Source of the DNA: Limibacterium fermenti
Lineage (GTDB): Bacteria > Bacteroidota > Bacteroidia > Bacteroidales > Dysgonomonadaceae
Length of the DNA stretch: 64,000 nucleotides
Assembly (NCBI RefSeq): GCF_041902845.1
Contig: NZ_CP159486.1
Location: forward strand, 868,001-932,000
Reading direction: 5' to 3'
In this document: one piece after another, positions 1 to 6,514 of the stretch
Numbering within the stretch: position 1 is the first letter of the stretch
How the letters are laid out: each line of letters begins with the position of its first letter
The notes under the pieces: model-generated
Seen by the model: only the letters and a program-made list of their open reading frames with translations
Databases searched by the model: none
Told to the model about the DNA's origin: nothing
Position numbers and translations under genes: made by a program

Positions 1-315
1 CTGTGTAAAGAACAAGGCAATCAACAGAATGATGATAAAAGAGGGAAGAATTACGCCGAAGCCGGCTGCCAGACTGCCTTTGAATCCTTGCCTGCGGTTT
101 CCGATAAAAAGAGCAGTATTTAATGCCACCGGGCCGGGCATCGATTGCGCCACCGCCAGCATCTCCACAAAATCGGTGTCGTTGAGCCATTTTCGTTTGA
201 AGACGGCTTCATTTCGGATAAGCGGAATCATGGCGTACCCTCCGCCAAAGGTGAATGCGCCGATTTTAAAGAAGGCGAAAAATAATTCAATGTAGGGTTT
301 CAAAACGATACGCAT
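1..315 (-). CDS. chrA: Chromate transporter family protein, N-terminal part (cut by window edge)
   Basis: The first 105 codons, read from ATG at 315 leftwards, give a hydrophobic protein with the family signature FFKIGAFTFGGGYAMIPLI near residue 12, followed by a conserved VAQSMPGPVALNT stretch and a second membrane segment. This is the N-terminal half of the CHR family of inner-membrane anion (chromate/sulfate-like) transporters. In many Bacteroidetes the transporter is encoded as two short half-size genes, so a partner may lie beyond the window. The start lies about 16 bases after the U-tract of a terminator-like hairpin, so expression probably depends on that leader. The substrate cannot be deduced from sequence. 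Confidence 0.85.
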   Translation of the reverse strand, partial: MRIVLKPYIELFFAFFKIGAFTFGGGYAMIPLIRNEAVFKRKWLNDTDFVEMLAVAQSMPGPVALNTALFIGNRRQGFKGSLAAGFGVILPSFIIILLIALFFTQ

Positions 316-330
316 AAGGATAGCTAAAAA

Positions 331-583
331 TAAAAAGCAGACTGCGTAAGTGTAACCTTTTGCACATCTGCTTTTTTCTATAAAGAAGCCGCACTGGTGG
401 AATAAGTCGAAACTCCTTATGACAGGATTTGAGTGTTCTGGCATCTTTGTAATCCGCTGGGCTAAAGAAAGCCTCTTCCGAAGAAGTGCGGCCCGCCATT
501 AATACCAAAAACTAGTCTCGGTTTCTTGATTTTTATTGATGAGTTTCCCAATCGACCAATGCGGCAATGGCTCATTCGTTTTA
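331..583 (-). ncRNA. Structured RNA or leader ending in a terminator-like hairpin upstream of chrA
   Basis: No credible protein is encoded here, but a good promoter (590-621) points into it. The transcript would begin near 583. It holds an 8-bp stem GCCGCACT/AGTGCGGC enclosing several small hairpins, among them CTTC-TTCG-GAAG, GGCT/AGCC and GGATT/AATCC. It ends with an AGCAGA/TCTGCT hairpin (336-372) followed by T-rich sequence. It could be a free-standing small RNA (6S-like was considered but not demonstrated) or a riboswitch or attenuator controlling chrA, whose ATG follows immediately. I do not recognise the class. Confidence 0.45.
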
Positions 584-589
584 ATGACT

Positions 590-621
590 CAAAGATATAA
601 CACGCGGATGAAACTTCCAAA
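590..621 (-). promoter_or_regulatory. Bacteroidetes-type promoter for the chrA leader RNA
   Basis: On the minus strand a TTTG box (complement of 618-621) is followed by a 20-base spacer and TATCTTTG (complement of 590-597). This matches the Bacteroidetes sigma-ABfr consensus TTTG-N19-21-TAnnTTTG. Transcription should start near 583. Confidence 0.65.
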
Positions 622-678
622 TATTTTTACATCTTTTTTTATGTTTGTCCGGCAGATTATATCTTTTACGCTGTTTAA

Positions 679-2031
679 TCATTCTGCTTCCAGCGATTTC
701 TTTATATCTTCGTCGCTAAGGGAATAATTAATTAAATCGCCTGCCAGATATTGGTCGTAAGCCGACATGTCGATTAATCCGTGTCCCGATAAGTTAAAGA
801 GGATGGTTTTCTTCGTTCCTTCTTCTTTTGCCTTCAGCGCTTCGCGGATGGTGGCGGCAATGGCATGGTTCGATTCGGGTGCGGGCACGATGCCTTCGGT
901 GCGTGCAAACAATATGCCGGCTTCGAACGAATCCAACTGGTCGATATCGACGGCTTCGATTTGTTTGTCCTTCAGCAGTTGACTGACGATGCTGCCCGCC
1001 CCGTGATAACGAAGTCCGCCCGCGTGGATATTGGCCGGAGCGAATTTATGTCCGAGCGTGTACATGGGAATAAGCGGCGTGTAACCGGTTTCGTCGCCGA
1101 AGTCGTATTGGAAATGTCCGCGCGTGAGTTTCGGGCAGGAAGCCGGTTCGGCGGCGATAAAGCGTGTGCTCTTTTCTCCCGATAGATTGTGCCTGAGAAA
1201 AGGAAATGAGATACCCGAAAAGTTCGATCCTCCGCCGAAGCATGCGATAATGATATCGGGATACTCTCCGGCAAGTTCCATTTGTTTTTCCGCTTCCAAG
1301 CCGATAATCGTTTGATGCAGCGACACGTGGTTCAGCACGCTTCCAAGCGCGTATTTGCATTTCGGCGTTTGCATGGCGAGTTCGATCGCTTCGGAGATAG
1401 CCGTTCCCAAACTGCCTTGATAGGTCGGGTGGTCGGTAAGTATCTTCCGTCCCGCTTTGGTGGACATGCTGGGCGAGGCGATGACTTGTGCGCCCCATGT
1501 CTGCATCAGCGAGCGGCGGTAAGGCTTCTGTTCGTAACTGATCTTCACCATATATACGGCCAATTCGAGTCCGAAGGTTTTGGCGGCGAACGACAGGGCG
1601 GTGCCCCATTGTCCCGCACCGGTTTCGGTTGTCAGGTTTGTTGTGCCGTCGATTTTGTTGTAATAAGCCTGCGGTAAAGCCGAATTGAGTTTATGCGATC
1701 CCACCGGGCTGACGCTTTCGTTTTTAAAATAAATGTGCGCCGGAGTATCCAATGCTTTTTCCAACCCATAAGCGCGTACCAGTGGAGTGGGGCGGTAAAT
1801 CTTGTACTTATCGCGCACCTCTTCCGGAATGTCTATCCACGCATCGGTTTCGTTCAACTCCTGCCGTGCCAGTTCCTCTGCGAACAACGGGTAAAGGTCT
1901 TCGGGTTTGAGGGGCTCTTTCGTCCCCGGATTGATCATCGGTTGGGGTTTGTGCTTCATTTCCGCTACCACATTATACCATTTGGTAGGAATTTCCGTCT
2001 CCGGCAACATAATTTTTTTTCTCTTTTCCAT
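679..2031 (-). CDS. trpB: Tryptophan synthase beta chain, TrpB2-type
   Basis: Encodes a 450-residue PLP enzyme that condenses indole with serine to make tryptophan. The PLP lysine lies in NESVSPVGSHKLNSAL (about residues 104-119) and the phosphate-binding loop is CFGGGSNFSG (about residue 265). The length and long N-terminal extension are those of the TrpB2 subfamily rather than the classical TrpB1 (about 400 residues). No trpA or other trp gene is adjacent, so it may work as a stand-alone indole-salvage enzyme. The leader holds a Trp-rich peptide and an attenuator, so the gene is very probably controlled by charged tRNA-Trp. MEKRKKIM at the first in-frame ATG is a plausible start. Confidence 0.93.
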   Translation of the reverse strand: MEKRKKIMLPETEIPTKWYNVVAEMKHKPQPMINPGTKEPLKPEDLYPLFAEELARQELNETDAWIDIPEEVRDKYKIYRPTPLVRAYGLEKALDTPAHIYFKNESVSPVGSHKLNSALPQAYYNKIDGTTNLTTETGAGQWGTALSFAAKTFGLELAVYMVKISYEQKPYRRSLMQTWGAQVIASPSMSTKAGRKILTDHPTYQGSLGTAISEAIELAMQTPKCKYALGSVLNHVSLHQTIIGLEAEKQMELAGEYPDIIIACFGGGSNFSGISFPFLRHNLSGEKSTRFIAAEPASCPKLTRGHFQYDFGDETGYTPLIPMYTLGHKFAPANIHAGGLRYHGAGSIVSQLLKDKQIEAVDIDQLDSFEAGILFARTEGIVPAPESNHAIAATIREALKAKEEGTKKTILFNLSGHGLIDMSAYDQYLAGDLINYSLSDEDIKKSLEAE

Positions 2032-2076
2032 AATGAATCTTTTATTGATTGATAACTAATGCAGTCCTGCCGGTAT

Positions 2077-2121
2077 AAAAAGCAAACAGCCTGTTGCTTT
2101 TTTAACAACAGGCTGCTTTTT
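2077..2121 (-). terminator. Attenuator terminator hairpin before trpB2
   Basis: On the minus strand AGCCTGTTG (2114-2106) and CAACAGGCT (2096-2088) form a perfect 9-bp stem with an A-rich loop, followed by a T-rich stretch ending in GCTTTTT. It lies between the leader-peptide stop codon (2138) and the trpB2 start (2031), the position expected of a transcription attenuator. Confidence 0.75.
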
Positions 2122-2137
2122 ATTCGGTTTATTACTT

Positions 2138-2218
2138 TTACGATCCGGCATAAACGTGTCCCTCCCATTGTTTACAATGTGAACGCCACCAACGCCAAGA
2201 TAATAAAGAGTAACTCAT
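2138..2218 (-). CDS. Trp-rich leader peptide of the trpB2 attenuator
   Basis: A 26-codon reading frame (ATG at 2218-2216, TAA at 2140-2138) encodes four tryptophans, at positions 8, 10, 11 and 18, including the cluster SWRWWRS. Tryptophan is rare, so four in 26 residues directly upstream of a terminator hairpin and a tryptophan synthase gene is strong evidence for ribosome-mediated attenuation. It fits the Bacteroid-trp leader class described for Bacteroidetes. When charged tRNA-Trp is scarce, the ribosome should stall at the Trp codons and prevent the terminator (2077-2121) from forming. Transcription should start about 20 bases upstream. Confidence 0.8.
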   Translation of the reverse strand: MSYSLLSWRWWRSHCKQWEGHVYAGS

Positions 2219-2244
2219 TGTTCTTTTTTTGATGATTTGAACTG

Positions 2245-2275
2245 CAAAAGTAAACGTTATTTTTGAATGTGCAAA
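2245..2275 (-). promoter_or_regulatory. Promoter of the trp leader/trpB2 transcript
   Basis: The minus strand carries TTTG (complement of 2272-2275), a 19-base spacer and TACTTTTG (complement of 2245-2252), matching TTTG-N19-21-TAnnTTTG. The predicted start near 2238 leaves a 20-base leader before the Trp-rich peptide. Confidence 0.7.
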
Positions 2276-2336
2276 TAAAATGAAAGAAAAAAGTGGCCGG
2301 ACGGTTTTTGTCTTTATCCTTTGCTCTTCGTTTTTT

Positions 2337-2356
2337 ATTTAATCAAGTGATTAAAT
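2337..2356. promoter_or_regulatory. Palindromic operator O1 (probable TetR-family site)
   Basis: ATTTAATCAAGTGATTAAAT is an inverted repeat (TTTAATCA, 2-base centre, TGATTAAA) directly upstream of the -33 box of the tetR promoter. Nearly the same palindrome recurs at 3056-3075 before the next gene of the operon, which supports a specific operator for the encoded regulator. Confidence 0.7.
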
Positions 2357-2358
2357 AA

Positions 2359-2390
2359 TTTGCTCAAATGAAAAAAAGCTTTTATCTTTG
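2359..2390 (+). promoter_or_regulatory. Promoter of the efflux-operon regulator
   Basis: TTTG (2359-2362), a 20-base spacer and TATCTTTG (2383-2390) match the Bacteroidetes consensus. The start should fall near 2397, 14 bases before the ATG. Operator O1 abuts the -33 box. Confidence 0.7.
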
Positions 2391-2410
2391 CACGTCAAAG
2401 AAGAATAAAG

Positions 2411-3040
2411 ATGAATCATAAAGAAAATAGCGATTCCGGATTATCTACCGAACAAAGAATAAAGAATGCTGCACGCAAAGTATTCCACGAAAAGGGTTTC
2501 GCCGCTACCCGCACAAGGGATATTGCGGAAGAAGCGGGAATGAATCTTGCCCTTCTTAATTACTATTTCAGGAGCAAACAAAAGCTATTCGACATTATTA
2601 TGTTCGAAACCTTACAGGACTTTCTCAAAATCATCGCGACGGTAATCAATGATCCTGAAACTTCTTTAGAGCAAAAGATTTCGACTTTTGCCTCCTCGTA
2701 TATTGATCAACTGTTGCAGGAACCGCAAGTCGCCTTCTTTGTTATCAATGAATTAAGGAATAATCAGAAAGAGTCTGTATTGTCGTCTTTAATTAAAAAT
2801 GCGATTTCCGACACTGTCTTTATCAAACAATATCAACAGGCGGTAGCAGAGGGGAAAATCGCTTCTGTATCCCTTCTTCATTTTTTGATTAATACGGTTA
2901 GCCTGACTATTTTCCCTTTTCTCGGAGCTTCTATCCTTAAGAATATCGGAGAAATAAATGAAAGGGAATTTAAATCATTGATGATAGAGCGGAAAGAGTT
3001 GATTCCTATTTGGGTGAAAGCGATGTTTGAAGCAAAATAA
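2411..3040 (+). CDS. TetR/AcrR-family transcriptional regulator (CecR-like context)
   Basis: A 209-residue protein with an N-terminal TetR helix-turn-helix (about residues 15-60: AARKVFHEKGFAATRTRDIA, then NYYFRSKQKLF) and a divergent all-helical ligand-binding C-terminal domain. It is the first gene of an efflux operon and probably represses it from the two palindromes at 2337-2356 and 3056-3075. The gene order (TetR, channel/adaptor, two ATPases, two permeases) resembles E. coli cecR-ybhGFSR, though that comparison is by context only. The inducing ligand is unknown. Confidence 0.9.
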   Translation: MNHKENSDSGLSTEQRIKNAARKVFHEKGFAATRTRDIAEEAGMNLALLNYYFRSKQKLFDIIMFETLQDFLKIIATVINDPETSLEQKISTFASSYIDQLLQEPQVAFFVINELRNNQKESVLSSLIKNAISDTVFIKQYQQAVAEGKIASVSLLHFLINTVSLTIFPFLGASILKNIGEINEREFKSLMIERKELIPIWVKAMFEAK

Positions 3041-3055
3041 TTTTTTTTGCCTTGT

Positions 3056-3075
3056 CATTAATCAAATGATTAAAT
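3056..3075. promoter_or_regulatory. Palindromic operator O2
   Basis: CATTAATCAAATGATTAAAT repeats the O1 palindrome (TTAATCA, 2-base centre, TGATTAA) in the 53-base gap between the regulator and the outer-membrane channel gene. It is the likely second binding site of the TetR protein. No clear -33/-7 pair was found between it and the next start codon. Confidence 0.65.
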
Positions 3076-3093
3076 CAAAACAATAGTATAGCG

Positions 3094-4356
3094 ATGAACA
3101 AGAATAGAAAGTCTTTCATAAAGAGTTGTTTCATAGGGCTGCTTTTAGAAGTGAATTTTATAGGTATGGCTCAGCAGCCCCTTGTGTTGACGATTGACAG
3201 TTGTTACTGGTTGGCGGAACGTCATTATCCGTTGGTAAAGCAATATGCGCTGATCGATCAGTCGGAAGCTTATTCCGTCAGTAATGTGTCAAAGGGATAT
3301 TGGCCGCAGGTAAATCTTGTCGGACAAGCGACTTACCAATCGGATGTGACGAAGATTCCTATTTCCTTACCGAATATCGAAATCCCGGGGCTTAGCAAGG
3401 ATCAATATAAGATATATGCGGAAGTAACGCAGCCGGTAACCGATTTGCTGACGGTCACGAATAACAGGCAACTGGCCAAGGCGAATGCTGCGGTGGAACG
3501 ACAAAAAACAGAAGTGGATTTATACAAATTGAAGGAGCATATCAATGCGCTTTTTTTCGGTATCCTCCTTATAGATGCGCAAATAAAACAGGCCGCATTG
3601 AAGCAAGAAGATATCCGCACGGGATTATCCAAAACGCGCGTGGCTATTGAAAACGGGACGGCCTTCAAAAGTAATGCCGATATGCTGGAAGCCGAATTGC
3701 TCAATGCCGATCAACGCATCATTGAACTCAAAGCGCTCCGGCGGGGGTATGCCGACAGGTTATCGCTTTTTATCGGCCTTCCGGTCAACGAAACAACGGT
3801 TTTGGAAAAACCGCCTGCTCCTTGGCTGTCGGCGACCGTTAACCGGCCGGAATTGCGTTTGCTTGAAAAACAAAAGAGCGTCCTCGATATCCAGGATAAA
3901 CTCGTTACTTCGAAAAACCTGCCCCGCGTCAGTCTGTTTTTGCAGGGCGGTTACGGCCGGCCGACGCTTAACTTTCTGGACAATGGCTTTGGAGCTTATT
4001 ATATCGGTGGCGTCCGGTTGAGTTGGAACATCGCGGGACTATATACCTACAAAAAAGAAAAGAAGAATCTTGTCCTAAGCAAAGATATGTTGGACGTTCA
4101 GCAAGAGGTGTTCTTATTCAATACGAATCTGGCACTGAAACAGGAACATGCTGAAATAGTGAAATGGCAGGAACTGATGGAGGCCGATACGGACATCATA
4201 CGGCTACGGGAAAACGTAAAGATTACGACCCAAAAACAATTGGAATACGGAACGGCTACGGCAAACGATTATATTTTGCAGGTAAATGCCGAGGATAATG
4301 CTCGGCAAAACTTGCTGCTGCATGAAATTCAGTTAATGATGCGAATCAGTATTTAA
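3094..4356 (+). CDS. TolC-family outer-membrane efflux channel, 3' end altered by IS insertion
   Basis: A 420-residue protein with a signal peptide (cleavage probably after GMA at about residue 25) and two long coiled-coil/OEP halves typical of TolC-like outer-membrane channels, which form the exit duct of tripartite pumps. The reading frame runs 17 bases into an insertion sequence that starts at 4340, so the last four residues (RISI) are encoded by the IS. The original C-terminus, continuing in frame VLYNYKATTGN, survives beyond the IS at 5402-5446, giving an ancestral length of 427 residues. Because only the extreme C-terminus is changed, the channel could still fold; this is inference. Confidence 0.88.
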   Translation: MNKNRKSFIKSCFIGLLLEVNFIGMAQQPLVLTIDSCYWLAERHYPLVKQYALIDQSEAYSVSNVSKGYWPQVNLVGQATYQSDVTKIPISLPNIEIPGLSKDQYKIYAEVTQPVTDLLTVTNNRQLAKANAAVERQKTEVDLYKLKEHINALFFGILLIDAQIKQAALKQEDIRTGLSKTRVAIENGTAFKSNADMLEAELLNADQRIIELKALRRGYADRLSLFIGLPVNETTVLEKPPAPWLSATVNRPELRLLEKQKSVLDIQDKLVTSKNLPRVSLFLQGGYGRPTLNFLDNGFGAYYIGGVRLSWNIAGLYTYKKEKKNLVLSKDMLDVQQEVFLFNTNLALKQEHAEIVKWQELMEADTDIIRLRENVKITTQKQLEYGTATANDYILQVNAEDNARQNLLLHEIQLMMRISI

Positions 4357-5401
4357 AAAATTAGATAAATGAATGCGATGGCGAATTTTCCCATCATATG
4401 TATAAGTAATCCTTTAGAGGATCTTACTTTTTGCGCTCTTTGAATAGTTGTTTTTTCGTTCAGCCAATTGAAGAATGATTCTATGGGTTGCCTGACTTTG
4501 GAAACAGCGGTAGAAAATAAATCATTATAGGCTTTTCGGCTCTGTCTATCCTGTTCGGATTGTCCTTTGACTGCTTTAACGGGAGTAAACATTTGGATAT
4601 GCTGTTTTTGTTTTTTATCGCCATTAAAGTATTCAAAGTCAGAATATATCTTGTCTCCAAAAATGGTGGTCTCGCAGATATAATCACCCCATACCTGTTT
4701 AAAAACAGTCAGGTCATTATCTTCGGCAGGAGTAATCATTAGGGAGTCGGGAAAGGGGATTGTTCCCTCCCTGCGCAAAGCCAATGCATGGAGTTTCAAC
4801 CCGTAATAATACTGGTTCTTTGTAGAACAGTATCCCTTGGAAGTTATTTCACGGGCCACTTTTGCTTGCCTGTTCCTGCCTGCACAAGTGATCACGGGAA
4901 GGGAATCAACAAGGGATATGCCTTTCTCAGAGTCAGGCGGCGTGAATGAAGATATCAATCTCCCGGATAACACCCTGAAAGCTTCACTAAGACGGTTTAA
5001 TCTGAGATTAAAGGTCTGGTATGAAGGTAATTTAGGGAACCAGGAGGAAAGATATTCTGATGCAAAGTTGTGTATGTCTTTGATTTGGAAATATTTTTGA
5101 CAATGTCCTGCAAACAGGTAAATAGTCATTATTTCCTGGTCGGTGAATGCCGGATTGGAATTATTGCTGTATCTTTGGCAATAATATTTCAATTCCTGAT
5201 CGTATACATCACATATATACATATAAATCTTTATCAATTTAAGCTCTTTCTTTCTGGGGATCATAACTGAAAAATAAATGGAATTATTCTTCTAAGTTAA
5301 TGATTTTCAGGAGAAAGAGCAAATATTAAACGTCTTTATTTTATTGGTTTTAAATACTTTAACTAAATAAACTCGCCAACAGTTTCAACTACTGATTCGC
5401 A
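4340..5401. mobile_element. IS982-type insertion sequence, 1062 bp, with TIRs and 7-bp target duplication
   Basis: Both ends carry the inverted repeat TGCGAATCAGTA (4340-4351, and its complement at 5390-5401). The element is flanked by a direct repeat TTAATGA (4333-4339 and 5402-5408), the expected target-site duplication. It contains a single DDE transposase gene on the minus strand. Removing the element plus one repeat restores an uninterrupted channel-gene reading frame, which fixes both ends precisely. The 1.06 kb length and 7-bp duplication suit the IS982 family. Confidence 0.92.
4353..5264 (-). CDS. IS982-family DDE transposase
   Basis: A 303-residue protein filling nearly all of the insertion sequence. 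Probable catalytic acidic residues are D120 (SLVDSLPV), D204 (IFGDKIYSD) and E262 (RQPIESFFNWL). YYGLKLHAL between the first two is also typical of IS982 transposases. The frame is intact, so the element could still be active. It lies antisense to the efflux operon. The stop codon is only 13 bases inside the left IS end. Confidence 0.85.
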   Translation of the reverse strand: MIPRKKELKLIKIYMYICDVYDQELKYYCQRYSNNSNPAFTDQEIMTIYLFAGHCQKYFQIKDIHNFASEYLSSWFPKLPSYQTFNLRLNRLSEAFRVLSGRLISSFTPPDSEKGISLVDSLPVITCAGRNRQAKVAREITSKGYCSTKNQYYYGLKLHALALRREGTIPFPDSLMITPAEDNDLTVFKQVWGDYICETTIFGDKIYSDFEYFNGDKKQKQHIQMFTPVKAVKGQSEQDRQSRKAYNDLFSTAVSKVRQPIESFFNWLNEKTTIQRAQKVRSSKGLLIHMMGKFAIAFIYLIF

Positions 5402-5446
5402 TTAATGATGGTTCTATACAACTATAAGGCCACAACCGGAAACTGA
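5402..5446 (+). pseudogene. Severed 3' end of the TolC-like channel gene
   Basis: Read in the frame of the upstream channel gene, this segment begins with the duplicated target bases and encodes LMM then VLYNYKATTGN and a TGA stop at 5444-5446. A tyrosine-rich NYKATTGN end is typical of Bacteroidetes TolC-like proteins. It is separated from the body of the gene by the IS and can no longer be translated as part of it. Confidence 0.85.
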
Positions 5447-5455
5447 AATACTAAT

Positions 5456-5485
5456 GGACAATTGACAATGGATAATGGATAATGA
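5456..5485 (+). repeat. ACAATGGATAATGG-type short repeat, copy 1
   Basis: The stretch between the severed channel-gene end and the adaptor gene repeats GGACAATTGACAATGGATAA-like units. A closely similar stretch occurs at 6433-6467, at the other end of the adaptor gene. Confidence 0.5.
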
Positions 5486-6456
5486 TCAGGAAATCAAATA
5501 AACACAATATGGAATATATGAATTTAACAGGATCAAAGAGCTTCTTTAAATTAATGCTCTCTACCGTCATTTTCTTCCAATCGGCAATAACGATGACTTC
5601 TTGCCAGGGAAAGCAGGGATTCGATGCTTCCGGTTCTTTCGAAGCGGAAGAAACCGTTATCGCTTCGCAAGCGCAAGGGGTAATCATGCAGTTCGATATA
5701 GAAGAAGGACAAACATTGAAGAGCGGAGAGAGGGTGGGTTACATCGACAGCCTTCAACTATTTCTTAAAAAGGAGCAGTTGCTGAGCCAGATAGAGGCTT
5801 TGGCGAGTAAGAAGCCCGATATCGCCGTGCAATTGGCTTCTTTACAGGAACAACTTCGTACAGCCGGGCACGAAAAAGCACGGCTGGCTAATTTGGTGAA
5901 AAATGATGCTGCCACCGGCAAGCAATTGGACGATATGGACGCGCAGGTGAATGTGCTCCGAAAACAAATAAACGCGCAAAAGTCGTCCCTCGAAATTTCA
6001 ACGACAAGCATCGATAAAGAGATCAAAACGTTGGAGGTTCAAGTGAAACAACTAGATGATCAACTCAGCAAATGTACCATCCTGAATCCTGTAACCGGAA
6101 CCGTATTGACACGATATACGCGGGCGAATGAAACGACTTCGCCGGGCAAGCCGCTTTATAAAATTGCCGATTTGTCGGAGATGATCCTGCGGGTATATAT
6201 CTCCGGAAATCAATTGCCGAAGCTTTCCTTGAATCAACCGGTAAAGGTATTTACCGATGACGGCGACGGGGGATTTAGAGAAGCGCAAGGAACGGTCGCC
6301 TGGATAAGCGAGAAGGCGGAGTTTACCCCTAAAACTATTCAGACAAAAGACGAACGGGCAAATCTGGTCTATGCCGTAAAGGTGAAGGTAAAGAACGACG
6401 GATCGTATAAAATCGGAATGTACGGCGAAATTCAATTGACAATGAATAATGAATAA
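5482..6456 (+). CDS. HlyD/AcrA-family periplasmic adaptor, probable lipoprotein
   Basis: A protein of up to 324 residues. The N-terminal hydrophobic segment ends in TMTSC, a lipobox, so the mature protein is probably anchored through its cysteine. It has a biotinyl-lipoyl-like half (AQGVIMQFDIEEGQTLKSGE), a long coiled-coil hairpin (about residues 95-195) and a second lipoyl half (GTVLTRYTRANETTSPGKPL). It should link the ABC permeases to the TolC-like channel, like YbhG. ATGs at 5509 and 5518 are alternative and perhaps better starts. The last codons (QLTMNNE and stop) are supplied by a short repeat. Confidence 0.88.
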   Translation: MIRKSNKHNMEYMNLTGSKSFFKLMLSTVIFFQSAITMTSCQGKQGFDASGSFEAEETVIASQAQGVIMQFDIEEGQTLKSGERVGYIDSLQLFLKKEQLLSQIEALASKKPDIAVQLASLQEQLRTAGHEKARLANLVKNDAATGKQLDDMDAQVNVLRKQINAQKSSLEISTTSIDKEIKTLEVQVKQLDDQLSKCTILNPVTGTVLTRYTRANETTSPGKPLYKIADLSEMILRVYISGNQLPKLSLNQPVKVFTDDGDGGFREAQGTVAWISEKAEFTPKTIQTKDERANLVYAVKVKVKNDGSYKIGMYGEIQLTMNNE

Positions 6457-6467
6457 TGAATAATGAG
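6433..6467 (+). repeat. ACAATGAATAATGA-type short repeat, copy 2
   Basis: CAATTGACAATGAATAATGA and further ATAATGA units overlap the 3' end and stop codon of the adaptor gene, so the repeat encodes that protein's final residues. It resembles the stretch at 5456-5485. Confidence 0.5.
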
Positions 6468-6514
6468 ATGCGTTAGTATGAAGTTTGTAAGTTGGTTATA
6501 TGGGAGGGAATAAG

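Noticed and set aside
287..508. 73-codon minus-strand frame upstream of chrA
   Set aside because: It overlaps the structured leader and its terminator hairpin and has no protein-like pattern.
331..583. 6S RNA assignment
   Set aside because: Length and hairpin content are compatible, but I could not match the conserved 6S bubble or stem sequence, so it stays unclassified.
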